Shown piece after piece: positions 11,641 to 23,267 of a stretch of DNA of 64,000 nucleotides (positions are counted from its first letter, which is position 1; every line of letters begins with the position of its first letter). A program made the translations under genes and the position numbers. The stretch spans positions 46,726,137-46,790,136 of the forward strand of contig NC_091928.1 in NCBI RefSeq assembly GCF_041260155.1. The letters run 5' to 3'. This stretch comes from Ptychodera flava (lineage: Eukaryota > Hemichordata > Enteropneusta > Ptychoderidae). Under the pieces are notes generated by a model. It searched no databases. It was not told the DNA's origin and worked only from the letters and a program-made list of their open reading frames with translations.

Positions 11641-13040
11641 TGTACAATATGCGATATTTTTGTTGATCGCAGATGATGATGATGATGATGATGATTTTCC
11701 AGTTCGCACCAAGGTATGTATTTGTTGCAGTAGACTTAACACACATACTCAGGCTGCGTTTACAAATTAATGTAGCTTTAAATTACTAGGTATAGATCCA
11801 TCGATGGACTACATGGACGACCCCTGGTGTTCAGGGGCCGCGCAGTCGAATGGAAGTTGTATTCCTCAGCATATACGTATGAGTGCGTTTTTCGGATACG
11901 AAGTTCAAGGAACACCAATAAAAAGCAGACTTTCTAATTTAGATTATGTCAGATTACATGCTTATCGCCTCGGCTGAACATTTCTTGCGGGATCGCACTT
12001 TAAATGGCCGAAAATAAATTCAGACATGCAATCACACAGACTGAGGAGAGTCTGTCGTGTGCGGCGCTAGTCCCAGCCCCCGCGACATGCACAAGATTGC
12101 CGAGTTGGCAGCCTTGTAAGACTTGAAGAAGGATGCGTCGTGAACGAATTTACATGTTGATATGTTTTTCCCTGATATTTCTCTTTCTTTTCTTTTAAGT
12201 TGAATACCTTATTTTTTCAGACACGTTGCTTTGTAATTTTGTTCATTAGCTAGACACATTCATAGGTATCTAAAGTTGTTTTATTTGTCACTTTGCAGTG
12301 GAATAAATCTAGTCTTTAAAAAATGGTTGCTTGGAATTTTGGCGCGGCCTGAGAGCCCTTACATGACTTAGTTTCCTTGAGCAAAGTATGAGCAAAACTT
12401 TAAATTTCGTTCTACGTGTAATATACAACAACCTATCGAAAGGGGGCATTTGGAAATAAAACATTGAGGACTTAATTTATGAAGGTTTTGTCAGTTTCTA
12501 TTCATTCTATGACGTATTCTATAATTCTATAATGTTTGAAATTTACTTTTAGTGACTTTACTTAATTTTTTAAAATAAACGATTTGCTAAACCGTTTTCC
12601 AAAGTCTAATTGTGCTGGTTGGTGTTTTTGTAACTTGTGGATCGGTCAAATGTTTATACTTCTGAAGGCTTGCAAATTAATGAAAAACAAGATGAATCGT
12701 AGTTGTACGATAATTCAAGACCATACTATGCGATGGAAAACCAATTTTTAATAGTAGACCAGTGTCACGTGACGGATTTGAGACTTAACTTGTTTTTTTT
12801 TTTGCGAGTAATCTTCTCCCTGTCCTGCTGGTTAAATCCACATTTCGTAAGAGGAAAATACGTACATCCCCTGCTTTGTGTTTTGCCCAAAGAGATAGAT
12901 CATTGATAGATCTTAACGTCCCCAAAACCTCTTCAGCAATTCAAGATAAGAATCAAAAATGTTTCTGAGCATAAGAATAATTTGTATTGTTAAGAGTAAT
13001 GTCCATGCTTGCGAAATGTAAAACACGACGCAAACAAATG
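11641..13040. other. No gene recognised; block junction
   Basis: Homology to the other TNFR blocks stops near 11640 and restarts near 13390, so the tandem-duplication junction lies inside. It contains a (GAT)n microsatellite at 11671-11693. A low-GC stretch at 12370-12700 shows nothing recognisable. Confidence 0.5.
11671..11693. repeat. (GAT)n microsatellite
   Basis: About eight GAT units next to the block junction. Confidence 0.9.
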
Positions 13041-13056
13041 CACATGCATGTTTCTC

Positions 13057-13216
13057 GACTCTCTCATAGACCCTCGCTGGCTACAAAATGTGGCTGCTCA
13101 AGCTCAGTCACGGTACGCGCAGACCTCGCCAGCTCGCTGAGCCGGCAATGCCGACTGAGCCAGACCACACTACACTATAGTGTGTAGCCAGCGAGGGCTG
13201 TGACGTAGAGAGTCCG
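13057..13216. mobile_element. Small MITE, inverted CCCTCGCTGGCTACA ends
   Basis: 'gactctctcatagaccctcg' followed by CTGGCTACA on the left is mirrored on the right by 'tgtagccagcgagggctgtg' and 'acgtagagagtc'. The inverted arms are about 28 bp with small gaps and enclose about 90 bp of GC-richer sequence. No coding. It sits just upstream of the TNFR-B promoter region and is absent upstream of TNFR-A. Confidence 0.75.
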
Positions 13217-13539
13217 AGCATGTTCAGCATTGTGCAAGAATAGAATACCGCGCAACGTAAAAAAGTAACAAATTAGGTCAAACGCTGCAATTGCGACACT
13301 GAGCCATTGAGACATGTGCAAACATGACTCTACCTACTCAGACTGATTCTCTCGGTTTCCATTTTGATGACGTTTACTGAGAGTTACGCTTACCGTATAA
13401 AATCTTTCCCGAGGTCTCCCTTAGCTTTCCTGATAACGGTTTAGTTCATCGAACATGTATCGGGCAATATTTGTTTCACATCACGGACGCTTCCTGACGC
13501 ATACGTGTAGGCCTACAGATGGTGTGTTTTAAAGGTCAT

Positions 13540-13880
13540 TGGACATCGCTGTATATGGGTCAACAGATGTATAACCGCACTCCATGTATAATAACATGGT
13601 GGGCCTACAATACACTTCCTTCTTATAATGTTTGTTTGTTTGGCGAATTATTGCATGTGAATTATTGTAATTATTGTGCTTGACTCGTTGGCCTCAATAT
13701 TTTGAAACAAGTGCCAGGGCAGATACATCAATTTCTGACACCAATACTTTCTCATCATGTAGAGACTGCGTTTCTATAGATAATGGGCGGGATTACCCTT
13801 CAGGATACAGTGCCCAATCAGCTACATATATAAACATTTATATATTAGGGGATTACCCAACTGGTCAGGTAAAATGTAAT
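13540..13880 (+). promoter_or_regulatory. Candidate promoter of TNFR-B with paired kB-like sites
   Basis: Counterpart of 1590-1900. GGGATTACCC occurs at 13789-13798 and GGGGATTACCC at 13848-13858, again as a pair, here 59 bp apart against 49 bp in TNFR-A. Between them are CCAATCAG (13814-13821) and a TATA-like 'tatataaacat' (about 13827). The pairing is kept in both copies although the surrounding bases differ. Rel/NF-kB binding is an inference. Confidence 0.45.
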
Positions 13881-13995
13881 TCAACATTTTATTTTTGGCA
13901 TAGATTGTCTTGTGACTGGTCTAGTACGTACCAAAGCTCAACCGAGCTAGGTTATATGGCTTTCTTGGACAAACGTATTATATCTGAGGATTTCG

Positions 13996-14593
13996 ATGTG
14001 CCCGAAGATTATTTTTTCGATATGTGCTATAGCCCTAGCAGCACACGTCACGACCGGTTCCGAAATTCCGACTCTCGACTGCCTGCCCGGACAGTTTGTG
14101 TTCAAGATTCCATCTGGAAGATACAGAAATGACGATGGAGTTGACCAAGCGATTGACCCCGGCTATGCCTGTCGTCAGTGCCGAATATGTCCGATCGGGG
14201 CAAAGGTCATCGCCAAATGCTCGATGTTTGCTGACACCATATGTGGAGGGTGTATTAAAGAGGGGCATGTGTTTGACGAGGGGACGAAATCTTGCCAACC
14301 GCTGTATATCGTTGAAGGGAGATTGCAAAGCTATACGGAAGAGAGATTAAAATCGGTGACTGGGAAGACAACACCTAGAACATCGCCAGAGTGTGGTAAT
14401 GGAATTAATGATGGAAGGCTGGATGTCTCTACAAAACAAGTTGAAGTGCTGTTTGTCGTTGCTGCAACGCTCTTCGCCATCGTGCTGTTCTCCGCCGTTG
14501 TCTTGGTGATCGTGGCGTGCATGAGCGCAGTAGCGAGACGAACAGAAAAGATAATAAATTCTAAAGGGGAAGAAGAAGAAGCAGTAAAGAAAG
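13996..14593 (+). CDS. TNFR-B exon 1: signal peptide, TNFR cysteine-rich domain, TM helix
   Basis: Paralogue of the exon at 2017. The start is the ATG opening MCPKIIFSICAIALAA, a convincing signal peptide that aligns with the TNFR-A start; a cut after about residue 21 (HVTTG|SEIP) is plausible. Cysteines occur at 29, 59, 62, 65, 75, 83, 86 and 100, with the TNFR signature C-x2-C-x2-CPxG...DT-x-C-x2-C. A second C-G-N-G segment and a hydrophobic helix (VLFVVAATLFAIVLFSAVVL) follow. The open frame runs to a stop at 14601, but the donor AAAG|GTGAAT at 14593 leaves phase 1, matching the exon at 19503. The extracellular domain is strongly conserved with TNFR-A, while the flanking tail is longer in acidic residues. 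Confidence 0.82.
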
Positions 14594-15735
14594 GTGAATA
14601 ATTTTTCCGTATGGAAAGTTAAAAATATAAAATTCAGTCATTTTGATTCAGCAGGGGAAGTCCCAATTACCAGGGTACTAAAACAGGAAAAAACAGAAGT
14701 GTGCCGACTATTTTAACGAGCTGTCAATCGCATTTAATTAGTTTTACCCCGGTTCACACACAAAAAGAAAATAATTAAGCTCAAAGCTTTAATCCGCAGT
14801 ATTGTGGAGTGTGACATCATAGTCATAGATTTCTTGCGTCTTCAGTTAATTATGCAATTCGTCTTTTTTCCGTAAGCAACGCTTTGTATGGTAATTTTAT
14901 TTGTGTGTTGACATCCAGACACAACTTTCACGGAAATGTACTGCAGTAGTGAGTTGTACAACAAGAAAATCAGTCAGCAATCCAACATAAGACAATACAC
15001 ATTGATTATTTCACCTGCGTAACGATTTAGGCATGTGTTACAATGGCTAGTTCACACTTATTGAGCCTTTTTGCCAACAGTGAGTCAAAAAGTAGGGCGT
15101 CTACCATAAACCTGTCTATTTTAAGGCACGTGTGTCAATTTAAAGAATGTAGTTAAAAATAGCCAGGTGGGCGTCCCGACCCACCGATAACAAGATGATA
15201 AAGAGACGGTGTCAAATTTCAAAATCAGCGTTTATGACCTCAGGAACTAGACAACGAGTTACCTCACAGGTAGTGCACTCAATGCTTTGCACATAATGGA
15301 GGGAGAGTTTGAGTCACTCACGTGATGACCTTTCGCTCTGCATTGTTTCCCAACACACGCACGCCAAAAAAGGGCTGCCGGGGACCTTCATTCACAAGTC
15401 TGTGTGTCGCTGAAAAACAATTTTGAACGCAACGACAAATAGTTCATGAACTGTCAGCAGTGTCAGGACGATCACGGTTTTGCGACATGAAAGGAGAATG
15501 ACAGGGAAGTTCCGCTGCGCCGTGTGATAGGCTAGCGAATTGTCATATAGAGATGAGCATGCGCAGATATCATGTTCAGGAGTTTGCGTTAATAAGGAAG
15601 CTAGTATTCTGTGCTCTTTCGGAGAGTTCAGTTGTGATTATTACGACGAATATGATTGCACCTCTGATGGTGTACTCGGAGTCCCACTAACGCGGATGCA
15701 AATTTTATCTATTCATAGACGATCATAGGGTTAGC
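14594..15735 (+). other. TNFR-B intron, first part
   Basis: Non-coding sequence collinear with the TNFR-A intron (2603-3770). No exon was recognised. Confidence 0.6.
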
Positions 15736-15744
15736 ATAGGGAAC

Positions 15745-16335
15745 TGCACCAAAGGTCCGCCCCAGGGGTAGGGGTGTCTTGTCTCAGGACAACGTTCTTC
15801 TTGCTATGTTTATTTTATTTATTGCCAATAAAGAGTTATACTACCAACCTTTCTTTGCAGCTTTGGTGTCTTTGTCTTATGTTAGCGCTGGTTTTGTAAC
15901 GATTTCTTTTTCGTTTTTACGTCCTTTGACAATCTTTAGCGAAGTTTTGTCACTGTGTTGCGTCTATTATCTTACCAGTTTGATTGCCTAATTAGCCAAG
16001 GCAAGCAAAGGTTGTAGAAATTTAGTCAATTATCTGATGAGTTTGAGTGCCTAATTCGCCAAAGTAAGCAAGGTAAATTACTAATCTGTGGACGCTGTCA
16101 CCAGATTATCACCGGATTAACTTTGACAAAGTCAACAACGAACGCACCTTAATAGACGCAGTATGTTGATAAAACGTTTACGCAAGATTGTCAAGGGCAG
16201 TGCTAAGTTAAGACCAAAATACCAAAGGTTGGTAGAATATATCTTTATTAGTAATACAACGAAACACCTACCCACCCCTGGGGACGGACACGTAGGCCAC
16301 CCCCTGTGAGGGTTAGTAGGGTGCCTGACCTTATC
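15745..16335. mobile_element. Inverted-repeat element inserted in TNFR-B intron
   Basis: The left arm contains 'gtccgccccaggggtagg', then 'ccaataaagagttatactac' and 'caacctttc'. Their inverse counterparts occur on the right at about 16205-16290 ('accaaaggttggtagaatat', then 'cccacccctggggacggac'). The arms are about 110 bp and imperfect. The TNFR-A intron lacks it: the flanks join directly near 3730-3770. No coding frame. The outer ends and target duplication could not be fixed. Confidence 0.65.
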
Positions 16336-18620
16336 GGACGTATTTGGGAAGGTCGATAAGGTTGCAATAAAATAAACAAAAAGAACGCCCCTATCCCCCT
16401 GTGACTATGACATGAGTGTCACTTGACCTGTATTCACCATACACAATGGAGGTCTTTCGCGTGGCTGTGATGAAATTCTCTAACAACGGTCATAGAGATT
16501 AAGAGGTCAAAATACACATTTCAGCTAAATCAACTTATCATACACAATCCGTCCACTGCGATCCGAAATTTGACTTAATTTGTGTCGCCTGCGACCATAT
16601 TTTCCTGGAGAATACCAAATTCTTGCGAGATCTCCTACCGAGAGCAAATGTCACAATTATTTCCCCATAGTCATTTCAGTGTGCTTATTGTTATGGTACA
16701 ACAATTTCTCATCATTATATCATAAGTTTTATCAATATTACTAAGTGTTGAATATCCAATGTATCACGTATAGTAATTTGAGAATTTTACATAAAATTAC
16801 CGTTTCTACAATATACCAAATATTGAGCGCAATAGGTTAATTCGCCTCACACTAAGCATTGCATTAAAGGGACATAAGCTGTAACTTGTGGCAAGTTTTT
16901 CAGTACTCTGCTCCTGTATATCAACTACCGTGTCTGACCCTAATCCGTTTGTCATGCTGAAATTCCGGACTTGAATACAATTTGCAACAATAACAATAGA
17001 GATTATACTCATATAGGATGTGTTGATATGCTAAATACTTGGCATTAATTACAGTTTAGTGATTCAATGCAAAAAGTGTAGGGAAACCACAAAAAAAGTT
17101 CTGAAAAAATAGCCAAAAGATACAGCTTATGGAAATTATACGATCTCTGGATTTGTCCAAGACTATCGCGCTAGTGTCAATACAATAGGGCTGTTAGTTG
17201 AAACAATATGAGGTCAAAATTTCTTCTCGTCCATATACCCGGCGATCTTCTCTATCGCTTGGTATTACAGGAGACTACAGTATTAGACACTCCAAGGGAT
17301 AGCAGCTGAACATTTGATGGTGATTTTATTATGAGTACGGTGCTTCGTGTTTAGAGTGAAATGTCGTATCGAGCAAATGAATGCTGACCCTGGCTGAAAT
17401 TGATATGTCAACAGTAAATGTTATTATAACGAGTTGAACGCTGGGCATTTCGAAGTGATTGTAGGCGAAGGAGAAGAAACTGAATTTGACAAACGGAACA
17501 TACAAAATTACTAGAAATGCGCCTGAAGTAACAGCTACTGGGGCTTCATCCACACTGCAGTGTTTAAAACTCTCTACAGCGATAAATATGGTGAATCTGG
17601 AAAATCTGAAAATCTATAACATTTTATCATGAGGTGTCGAAGTACTGAACTGTTCTCCTTGATATTCTGCAATGCAAACAACGACGGATTTAGCTACCTT
17701 GTAAGGATTGAGATAACTTTGCATTTTTTCACGATGATGTCATCTTAATGTGTGCTACATAGCTGTTATAAATATCAAAGAGACAGCAGTAGCAGTGGTG
17801 TTGGTACCCTGTAGGTCATTTATTTGTTAAAACCGCACGCGAGTTTTCCGTAAACTCTCGAAAACTCCCATTATTTATTCACCAACACATTTTCTACTAG
17901 GCCAAGCAATGTCATATTGGTACTATAAACAAATTATCAGTTGAACATGTTATTTGTTTCGTATGATTGAAATATGCAAAGTTACGCCTACGCGATCTTA
18001 AAACGTTTCTTCATCACAAAGTTCGCCGATATATGACAAGAACTGCCGAAACGATATTACTCTTGACGCCCAAAGACAAACACTCACAAAAAAGCTCCGA
18101 AATTTGGAGTTAATTTCGAAAGAACTCAACCACATGGCCGCTGTAACAGGTGCAATTCACTTTATCCCGTACACTGATATTTAGTAACTTGAGACTATAA
18201 ATGTCTGGCTTGCTTCCCCTTAAATCGCTACCCCGTGATGTCAAAGAACAGATGACTAAAAATGAGTAAAACAAATAGGTAAAACAGTTGCGTTTTGTTT
18301 AAATTCGGAGACGAAATTACTTTTCACAGTCGAAAATGTCACTTATTTAACAGACAGCATGTAACGATTGAAACAAGGGCGTTCCCGGCTCTGGGTCACA
18401 GCATGCATTTTTGGAACAACGCCAATAGGGGTTGCCTTCATCTGTTCATGAAAAATTACATGTAAAACATATAATCGCCAATTTACAAATGTATGAATGA
18501 TCAAATTTCACCGGGTCTTCTGTCTCATAGATTAAACACAGCTTAGAATTACTAATAACGTATCGTGTGAAGCATTTTATGACCTCATGGGATTGCTTTC
18601 TCGCATTTAACGCACACATC
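16336..18620 (+). other. TNFR-B intron, second part
   Basis: Collinear with 3770-5700 of TNFR-A. No conserved reading frame was noticed and no further exon is supported. Confidence 0.55.
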
Positions 18621-18649
18621 ACGCCAGGAGCTGAGTGAGTGACTCGTTC

Positions 18650-18831
18650 ACTCCAAAACAATGTGGGGCGACTTCGTATGTCAGTGATTTTCCCCTGCCG
18701 GTTGGTGCGCAGACGAACACATCTTTTCCCTCAATGTAACTCTCAACAAGCTTTCTTTGGTAATCTCGCATGATTAGCGATGGTCGACCGATCAGTAGTA
18801 AAACGCGGTTGATGTACGAACTTGATGCCAT
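18650..18831 (-). pseudogene. RecQ-like helicase fragment (Walker A exon)
   Basis: On the minus strand an ATG at 18831 opens about 60 residues that match the start of a RecQ/DEAD-type helicase core: LRDYQ-like MRDYQRKLVESYIEGKDVF followed by the Walker A box APTGRGKS (P-loop, ATP binding) and YEVAPHCF. Helicases of this type unwind DNA using ATP. Only the first motif block is present. No later helicase motifs (DExH, SAT) lie downstream on this strand, so it is an isolated exon or a captured fragment. It sits inside the TNFR-B intron in a segment (about 18630-19210) that TNFR-A lacks, which suggests arrival by transposition or retroposition. Confidence 0.6.
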
Positions 18832-19214
18832 TATTCGCCCAGATATAAAACGTATAGTACTCGATGTCTAGCTTTGCACGGAGATCACAACAAACTTTTA
18901 ATGCATGCAGAGCTTATTAGCAATGCGTTCTTCTTATTGGCCAGAATAACGGCGGGGGCTGTCAATCATTTTATATTTGCTCTACGTCACTGTGTACACA
19001 GTCCGTCTCACCGCCTGTACTTTGCAAGAAGTCCAAGTCGGTGGGTCCGGCAGAAACTAACTCACTACTGCGCAGACTCAAACGTGACGCATTCAATCGC
19101 TTGGAAAACCTGGCGTGAGCTGCCAAAGTCCGGATAGGTTTGTACGAAATAGGAGAGACACAAGAGAAACTATTATAAATGATTTTATTTTTTTAAAATT
19201 CACCGACTTGAACC
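18832..19214. other. Insert-specific sequence beside the helicase fragment
   Basis: This has no counterpart in the TNFR-A intron, where a (GA)n tract and a MITE occupy the place. A TTTTATATC run lies just upstream of the helicase ATG on the minus strand. No other feature is recognised. Confidence 0.4.
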
Positions 19215-19502
19215 AAGTCTATGTCCGGTGTAGCGATTGGGTAAACTCAGTCACGATTCGGATAAATACGCCACTCCGTACTTTCCACTTTGCATGTCCA
19301 GACGAGATACAGATGCAATATTTGTTTCGATAATATGCAGCCAGTACAGGCTAGAGTTGAAAGTTTCGATATATGATGTAATGGAACTTTCCGATTCCTT
19401 TAAACAACACTCTTCGACTATTAGAAACAAAACGTTCATTCTTTGAAATTTGACATAAAAAACACAAACCACTGATGACGTATACTCTCGCTTTCCTTTC
19501 AG

Positions 19503-19732
19503 GGCGAAATTTGCCGACCACAATCCCGAATCTCCTAGTCGACGCGGTCAAGGACAAAGTCGATGAAATGAAGGGGTACAAAACTCTCGTCAACACTGGA
19601 GACGACGAGGAGCAACAATGTCGTAAACAGTCGACGTCGTGTCCGGGGAATACTGATCGCCGTCACAAATCGGCTACCTCGGACGACGTGAAAACGGGTT
19701 CTGAACATGGCGAGTGTCTCAATAATGTATAA
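19503..19732 (+). CDS. TNFR-B exon 2: cytoplasmic tail
   Basis: The acceptor CTTTCCTTTCAG is at 19502, and the phase fits the donor at 14593 (split Gly codon). It encodes about 76 residues that begin RNLPTTIPNLLVDAVKDKVD, include the acidic GDDEEQQ stretch, and end with ECLNNV before TAA. The protein after splicing is 275 residues. Compared with TNFR-A it has two extra residues before SCPGN and a longer C-terminus. No death domain. Function of the tail is unknown. Confidence 0.78.
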
Positions 19733-19999
19733 GCTATAGGGCATGCGTACATCTACCAATGCATAATATGAAGGACTTCTCAAATAAACAAAGACTAGCT
19801 TTCCCAAGTCAATAGTCATATAGTCACTGCCACATCTCTCCGAACAATGTAGAACCACTGTTCTAAATCTGCTTGAATGTTCATTTCAACGTTGCAAAAC
19901 AGAAACTGGATAAATTTATTGAAGGATAAATATTTCTTTGATAGATGTGAATTTGAGTGTTATATAAATGTATGGCAAAACTTCAATACTAGTAAATTA

Positions 20000-20813
20000 A
20001 ATAAATGGTAAATCATTGTATATTTCTATCAATGCTTGACCAAGTTAAGTGTTTGTATAATATTGATATGTATCTATTGGTAGTTTTGTGTTTTGATGCT
20101 TTGATCCATGGCGTTAATATTGATAACTACAATCAGCGGTACGGTGAGATGGTTCGTGTAATCGGGCTGAAATCGATAAAGCTATCATCTCCAGACTGAG
20201 ATATTTGACAAAGACAAGCTGTTATAGTTATGCAATTTTTACTGGTTTTTCACCCGCACTGCAGAACACTATAGGGTCGGCAAAATATCAAGGCGGTATT
20301 GATGGGGACACTGCGCCGTTGCCTTTATTTCATATATAAGCTTACTTGTACTCCGTGCGATAATGAGATAGCCATCTGTCGTTAGCACTTTAGACATATA
20401 AATTGCGGGCTTTCGTATTTCATGGCGTGATGGAGGGACTGTCTTTAGAGTTTCCTCTCATCAAGTAAATAGAGGCTCGATCGATTCAGAACACTTGTCA
20501 AATAAAAATCACACGTGTATTTCTCGCCAGGACCGCCCTCAACCCTCCCCCTCCCGAGTAACGACTGCAGAGTCATAACACAATACTTTCCGAAAAATCG
20601 AACGATCTGAAGTGAATTCGGCGGACATCGTGCCAGGGCACTCGATGCATTGAATATGTTCGTTTGTGATTTCTTAAAGTTGACAGGTTAACATTTAGAG
20701 CGAATACCGAGCGAATGGCTATTACTGATCACCCGATTGTATAGTGGAAATATTTTAGTTTATTTTAACTACAATAGTTTATTAAAACTATAATACCGCA
20801 ACAATTATGCTCA
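20000..20813 (+). repeat. Duplicated TNFR 3' flank, copy 2 (left part)
   Basis: Collinear with 10619-11335 and 56860-57560, up to the 'acaattatgctca' block where a transposon interrupts it. No conserved frame. Confidence 0.75.
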
Positions 20814-21570
20814 GGGACCGTTCAGTTTTTACGGCCTGGGGGGGGGGCGGCAAAATCTTGTCTCCGGTGTTCAAAAAAATATAGACCCCCCTGCAATTTT
20901 CGTGAAAAAAGATGACCCCCCTCTTTGTCAGACGAAAAAAATTGATGACCCCCCTTCGCTGAAAAATAACCAAAACCCATATTTACCCGCACGGTTCAGA
21001 TTTGAACTCCGGTACGCGGCGCACTTTATACCTGTAGCAGAGATGCCAGTGCACAAACTTCTCAGCCACATCCATGCAAACGTCTGTTAATTAGGACAAC
21101 TGTAAGGCAATTTTTAACTTCATTTCCATAGACAACTTATGTCCATGGACATTGTATAAAGTGAACTTATTGGAATGGTTCGCCAAAGGCAACCCTCCGG
21201 TTAAGAATGTCATGGGCCATTATGTAAAGCCAACTTTATTCTAGCTTGTAAAGAGTGTCATGGGCCATTACGTAAAGTAAACTTTATTGGAGTGGGCCGC
21301 CAAAGGCGGGCGCCTGTTAAGAGGGTCATGGGCCATTACATAAAGTCAATTTATTGTAGTGGGCCGCCGAAGGCGGCCCGCCGGTAAAGAGGGTCGATCA
21401 TGGCCATGGCATAAATTGAACTTTATTGTAGGTATTATGTTTTTGAAAATGTGGTAACCCCCCTTTCCTACCAGTGAAAAAGCGATGACCCCCCTTCGCG
21501 GATTCCAAAATTACAATGACCCCCCTGGATTTTGCCGCCCCCCTCCGGCCGTAAAAAACTGAACGGTCCC
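20814..21570. mobile_element. PIF/Harbinger-like MITE with internal tandem repeats
   Basis: The ends are inverse copies: GGGACCGTTCAGTTTTTACG on the left and its reverse complement on the right (ending at 21570), followed inward by C/G-rich runs (CCCCCC). The flanks are TCA and TTA where the two unfilled paralogues (11340 and 57560) have a single TCA, giving a 3-bp T-N-A target duplication. That, with the GGG start, points to PIF/Harbinger. The interior holds about four imperfect repeats of roughly 70 bp ('catgggccatta', 'gggccgccaaaggcgg', 'ttaagagggtc') at 21160-21440. No transposase. Confidence 0.8.
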
Positions 21571-21582
21571 TTAGTATATTGC

Positions 21583-22400
21583 CAGTTACGGTAACAAGCT
21601 TAGACTCTAATTTGAGAAAAAACAGATTAGCTGTGGCAGTGTTCGTTATGTAAATAAAACGCTCATTACTCGTACATCTCAACAGTTTGTGTGTGTTTCT
21701 CCCGATTTTCTCGCCATTTATGATCTTCGGAAGAGTATTTGATGTAAATACAAAACATCTAGTCTCCTGCTTGATGCAAGTTCGTCAACATGAATAAAAA
21801 TCGCCCGGAAAGTCCTATCACGATCGGTTTTGAACGTATAGTGGTGTTTACACCATTCTTTGATTATCTCTCTTCCGATTTTGGCCTGACAAGCGTAACT
21901 CCAAAAAAAATGAGGTTGGAGTAGGGTGCACAGATCGGTCTGATTTTTTACCAGATCACAGTAGCAATACATATCTGTAAAACAGTATCTCAGATTTTCG
22001 GTAATATTTCTGGAACAAGAGAAATTCTTGCTGAAGTGAATGAAACCCGGTAATTTATTCAAAAACCCAGAGTTGTTACTTTCACACCTTATTGTGCTGA
22101 AAATAAAGGGAATAAAAAAAATCTGGGACACCGTTTTTCCCAGAGTACTCAATTGCTGATTTCTGTTCAAAGATCTCAAGTCGCCATAATCCTTGAACAG
22201 CTAATTTTTTGAAGTAAAAAAACTCAAAAACGCATATTTTTGAGAGAAATGGACACAGACACAGTGATTTTGGAAAATAAACATTTTTCATAATGTTGAG
22301 ATATAGGGCTAAAAGAACATATATAATGTGTAGGGTCCAAAAGTGAAATTTATTGAGAAAAAGTGAGTTTAAAATAAGTATCATCTAACGTGTGTCTCTA
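21583..22400. mobile_element. Unclassified insertion, about 0.8 kb
   Basis: The flanks 'tagtatattgc' and 'taagttaattgg' lie within about 20 bp of each other in the paralogous block at 11340 and the one at 57565, so about 815 bp is extra here. A minus-strand frame of 153 codons (21718-22179) is cysteine- and phenylalanine-rich and unlike anything recognised. No clear terminal repeats were seen. Confidence 0.5.
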
Positions 22401-22850
22401 CCTTAAGTTAATTGGAATGGTACTTAGTGTTTTTCTTGCTCCTTGATTTTGAGACAAATCTGGTTTGTACCAATCTGATTAAAATAAGTTGTAATATACA
22501 CATGCAAAAGCTGGCTAGGTCGCTTTATGTTTGCTCCGCTCGTAGTCTAGACTACTTTTATAACCCAATCCTAACAAAGTCATACAGTACAACTGGCAAA
22601 GACAGAACATATCATCTTGACTTTATTCGTCAACTTGGAGCTTGTCATTTTCGCATTTAACATCTCTTCATTTGTATTCAGAAATATAACATTATGTTAA
22701 AACATTGGCGAGACAATTACGACACATGACAATAAATGATTTTCAAATCTAAGAATAAAATTTAAGAGCATTTGTGAGGAACGACCAATTCGACAAAATG
22801 GCGGAAACGCTCTGAATGGTGATACCAAGGCGTATGCTTTTTTCAGTTAT
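22401..22850 (+). repeat. Duplicated flank, copy 2 (right part)
   Basis: Close match to 57600-58020, with shared blocks such as 'agctggctaggtcgcttt', 'aacattggcgagacaatta' and 'gtgataccaaggcg'. It ties the TNFR-B/HPGD-A block to the TNFR-C/HPGD-B block. Confidence 0.8.
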
Positions 22851-23000
22851 TGCTGTTCATTTTTTCTAGTTTCCCATTTTTTTTCAATTCTTCAGTGATT
22901 AATCATCATAAGTTTTCATCTTTTTGTCCTATTTCCTTGTTCCTGTTTTGTCTAACATTGAATCGAACTGAATTGATTTGATATCTAGGAATGTTTATTT
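22850..23000 (+). mobile_element. Old 5'-truncated LINE 3' remnant (same family as the tandem pair)
   Basis: The blocks 'cagttattgctg', 'ttcagtgattaatcatcat', 'tttgatatct' and 'aatgtttatttgaaaaatc' run in the same order as the last about 170 bp of the two full LINEs (29130-29318 and 36830-37011). The paralogous place at 58030-58260 carries the same remnant, so it predates the block duplication. The young LINEs entered immediately after its tail. Confidence 0.65.
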
Positions 23001-23057
23001 GAAAAATCAAATCGTCGTCTTCTTTTTCTTTTTCTTTTCTTTTTCTTCTTCTTCTTC
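23001..23057. repeat. Pyrimidine tract (TTC)n, 5' flank of LINE copy 1
   Basis: A TTC/TTTTTC-rich run directly precedes LINE copy 1. The same kind of tract separates the two LINEs and follows the second one. Confidence 0.85.
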
Positions 23058-23267
23058 CGCCATATTGGATAGACGTACAGAAGAAGGGCTCCTATTTGTT
23101 TTGTTTTTCTACAAGTGAGAAGTGCCATCCTTCGTCAATTGTCATCAGTTTATGTTGTGAGTAGTATTTAGTTCTTTTGGGTCTTGTCTCCGGTCCGGTT
23201 TCATCTTCGATTAGGTGGATTTCCTTCGATTTTATTTTTTGTCATTTGTTAACCCGTGGTCGGCAAT

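Noticed and set aside
13674..14132. 152-codon frame overlapping the start of TNFR-B
   Set aside because: Out of frame with the receptor and not conserved upstream of TNFR-A.
21718..22179. 153-codon minus-strand frame
   Set aside because: No recognisable motif and no start context. It lies in a block-specific insertion, so it is not called a gene.
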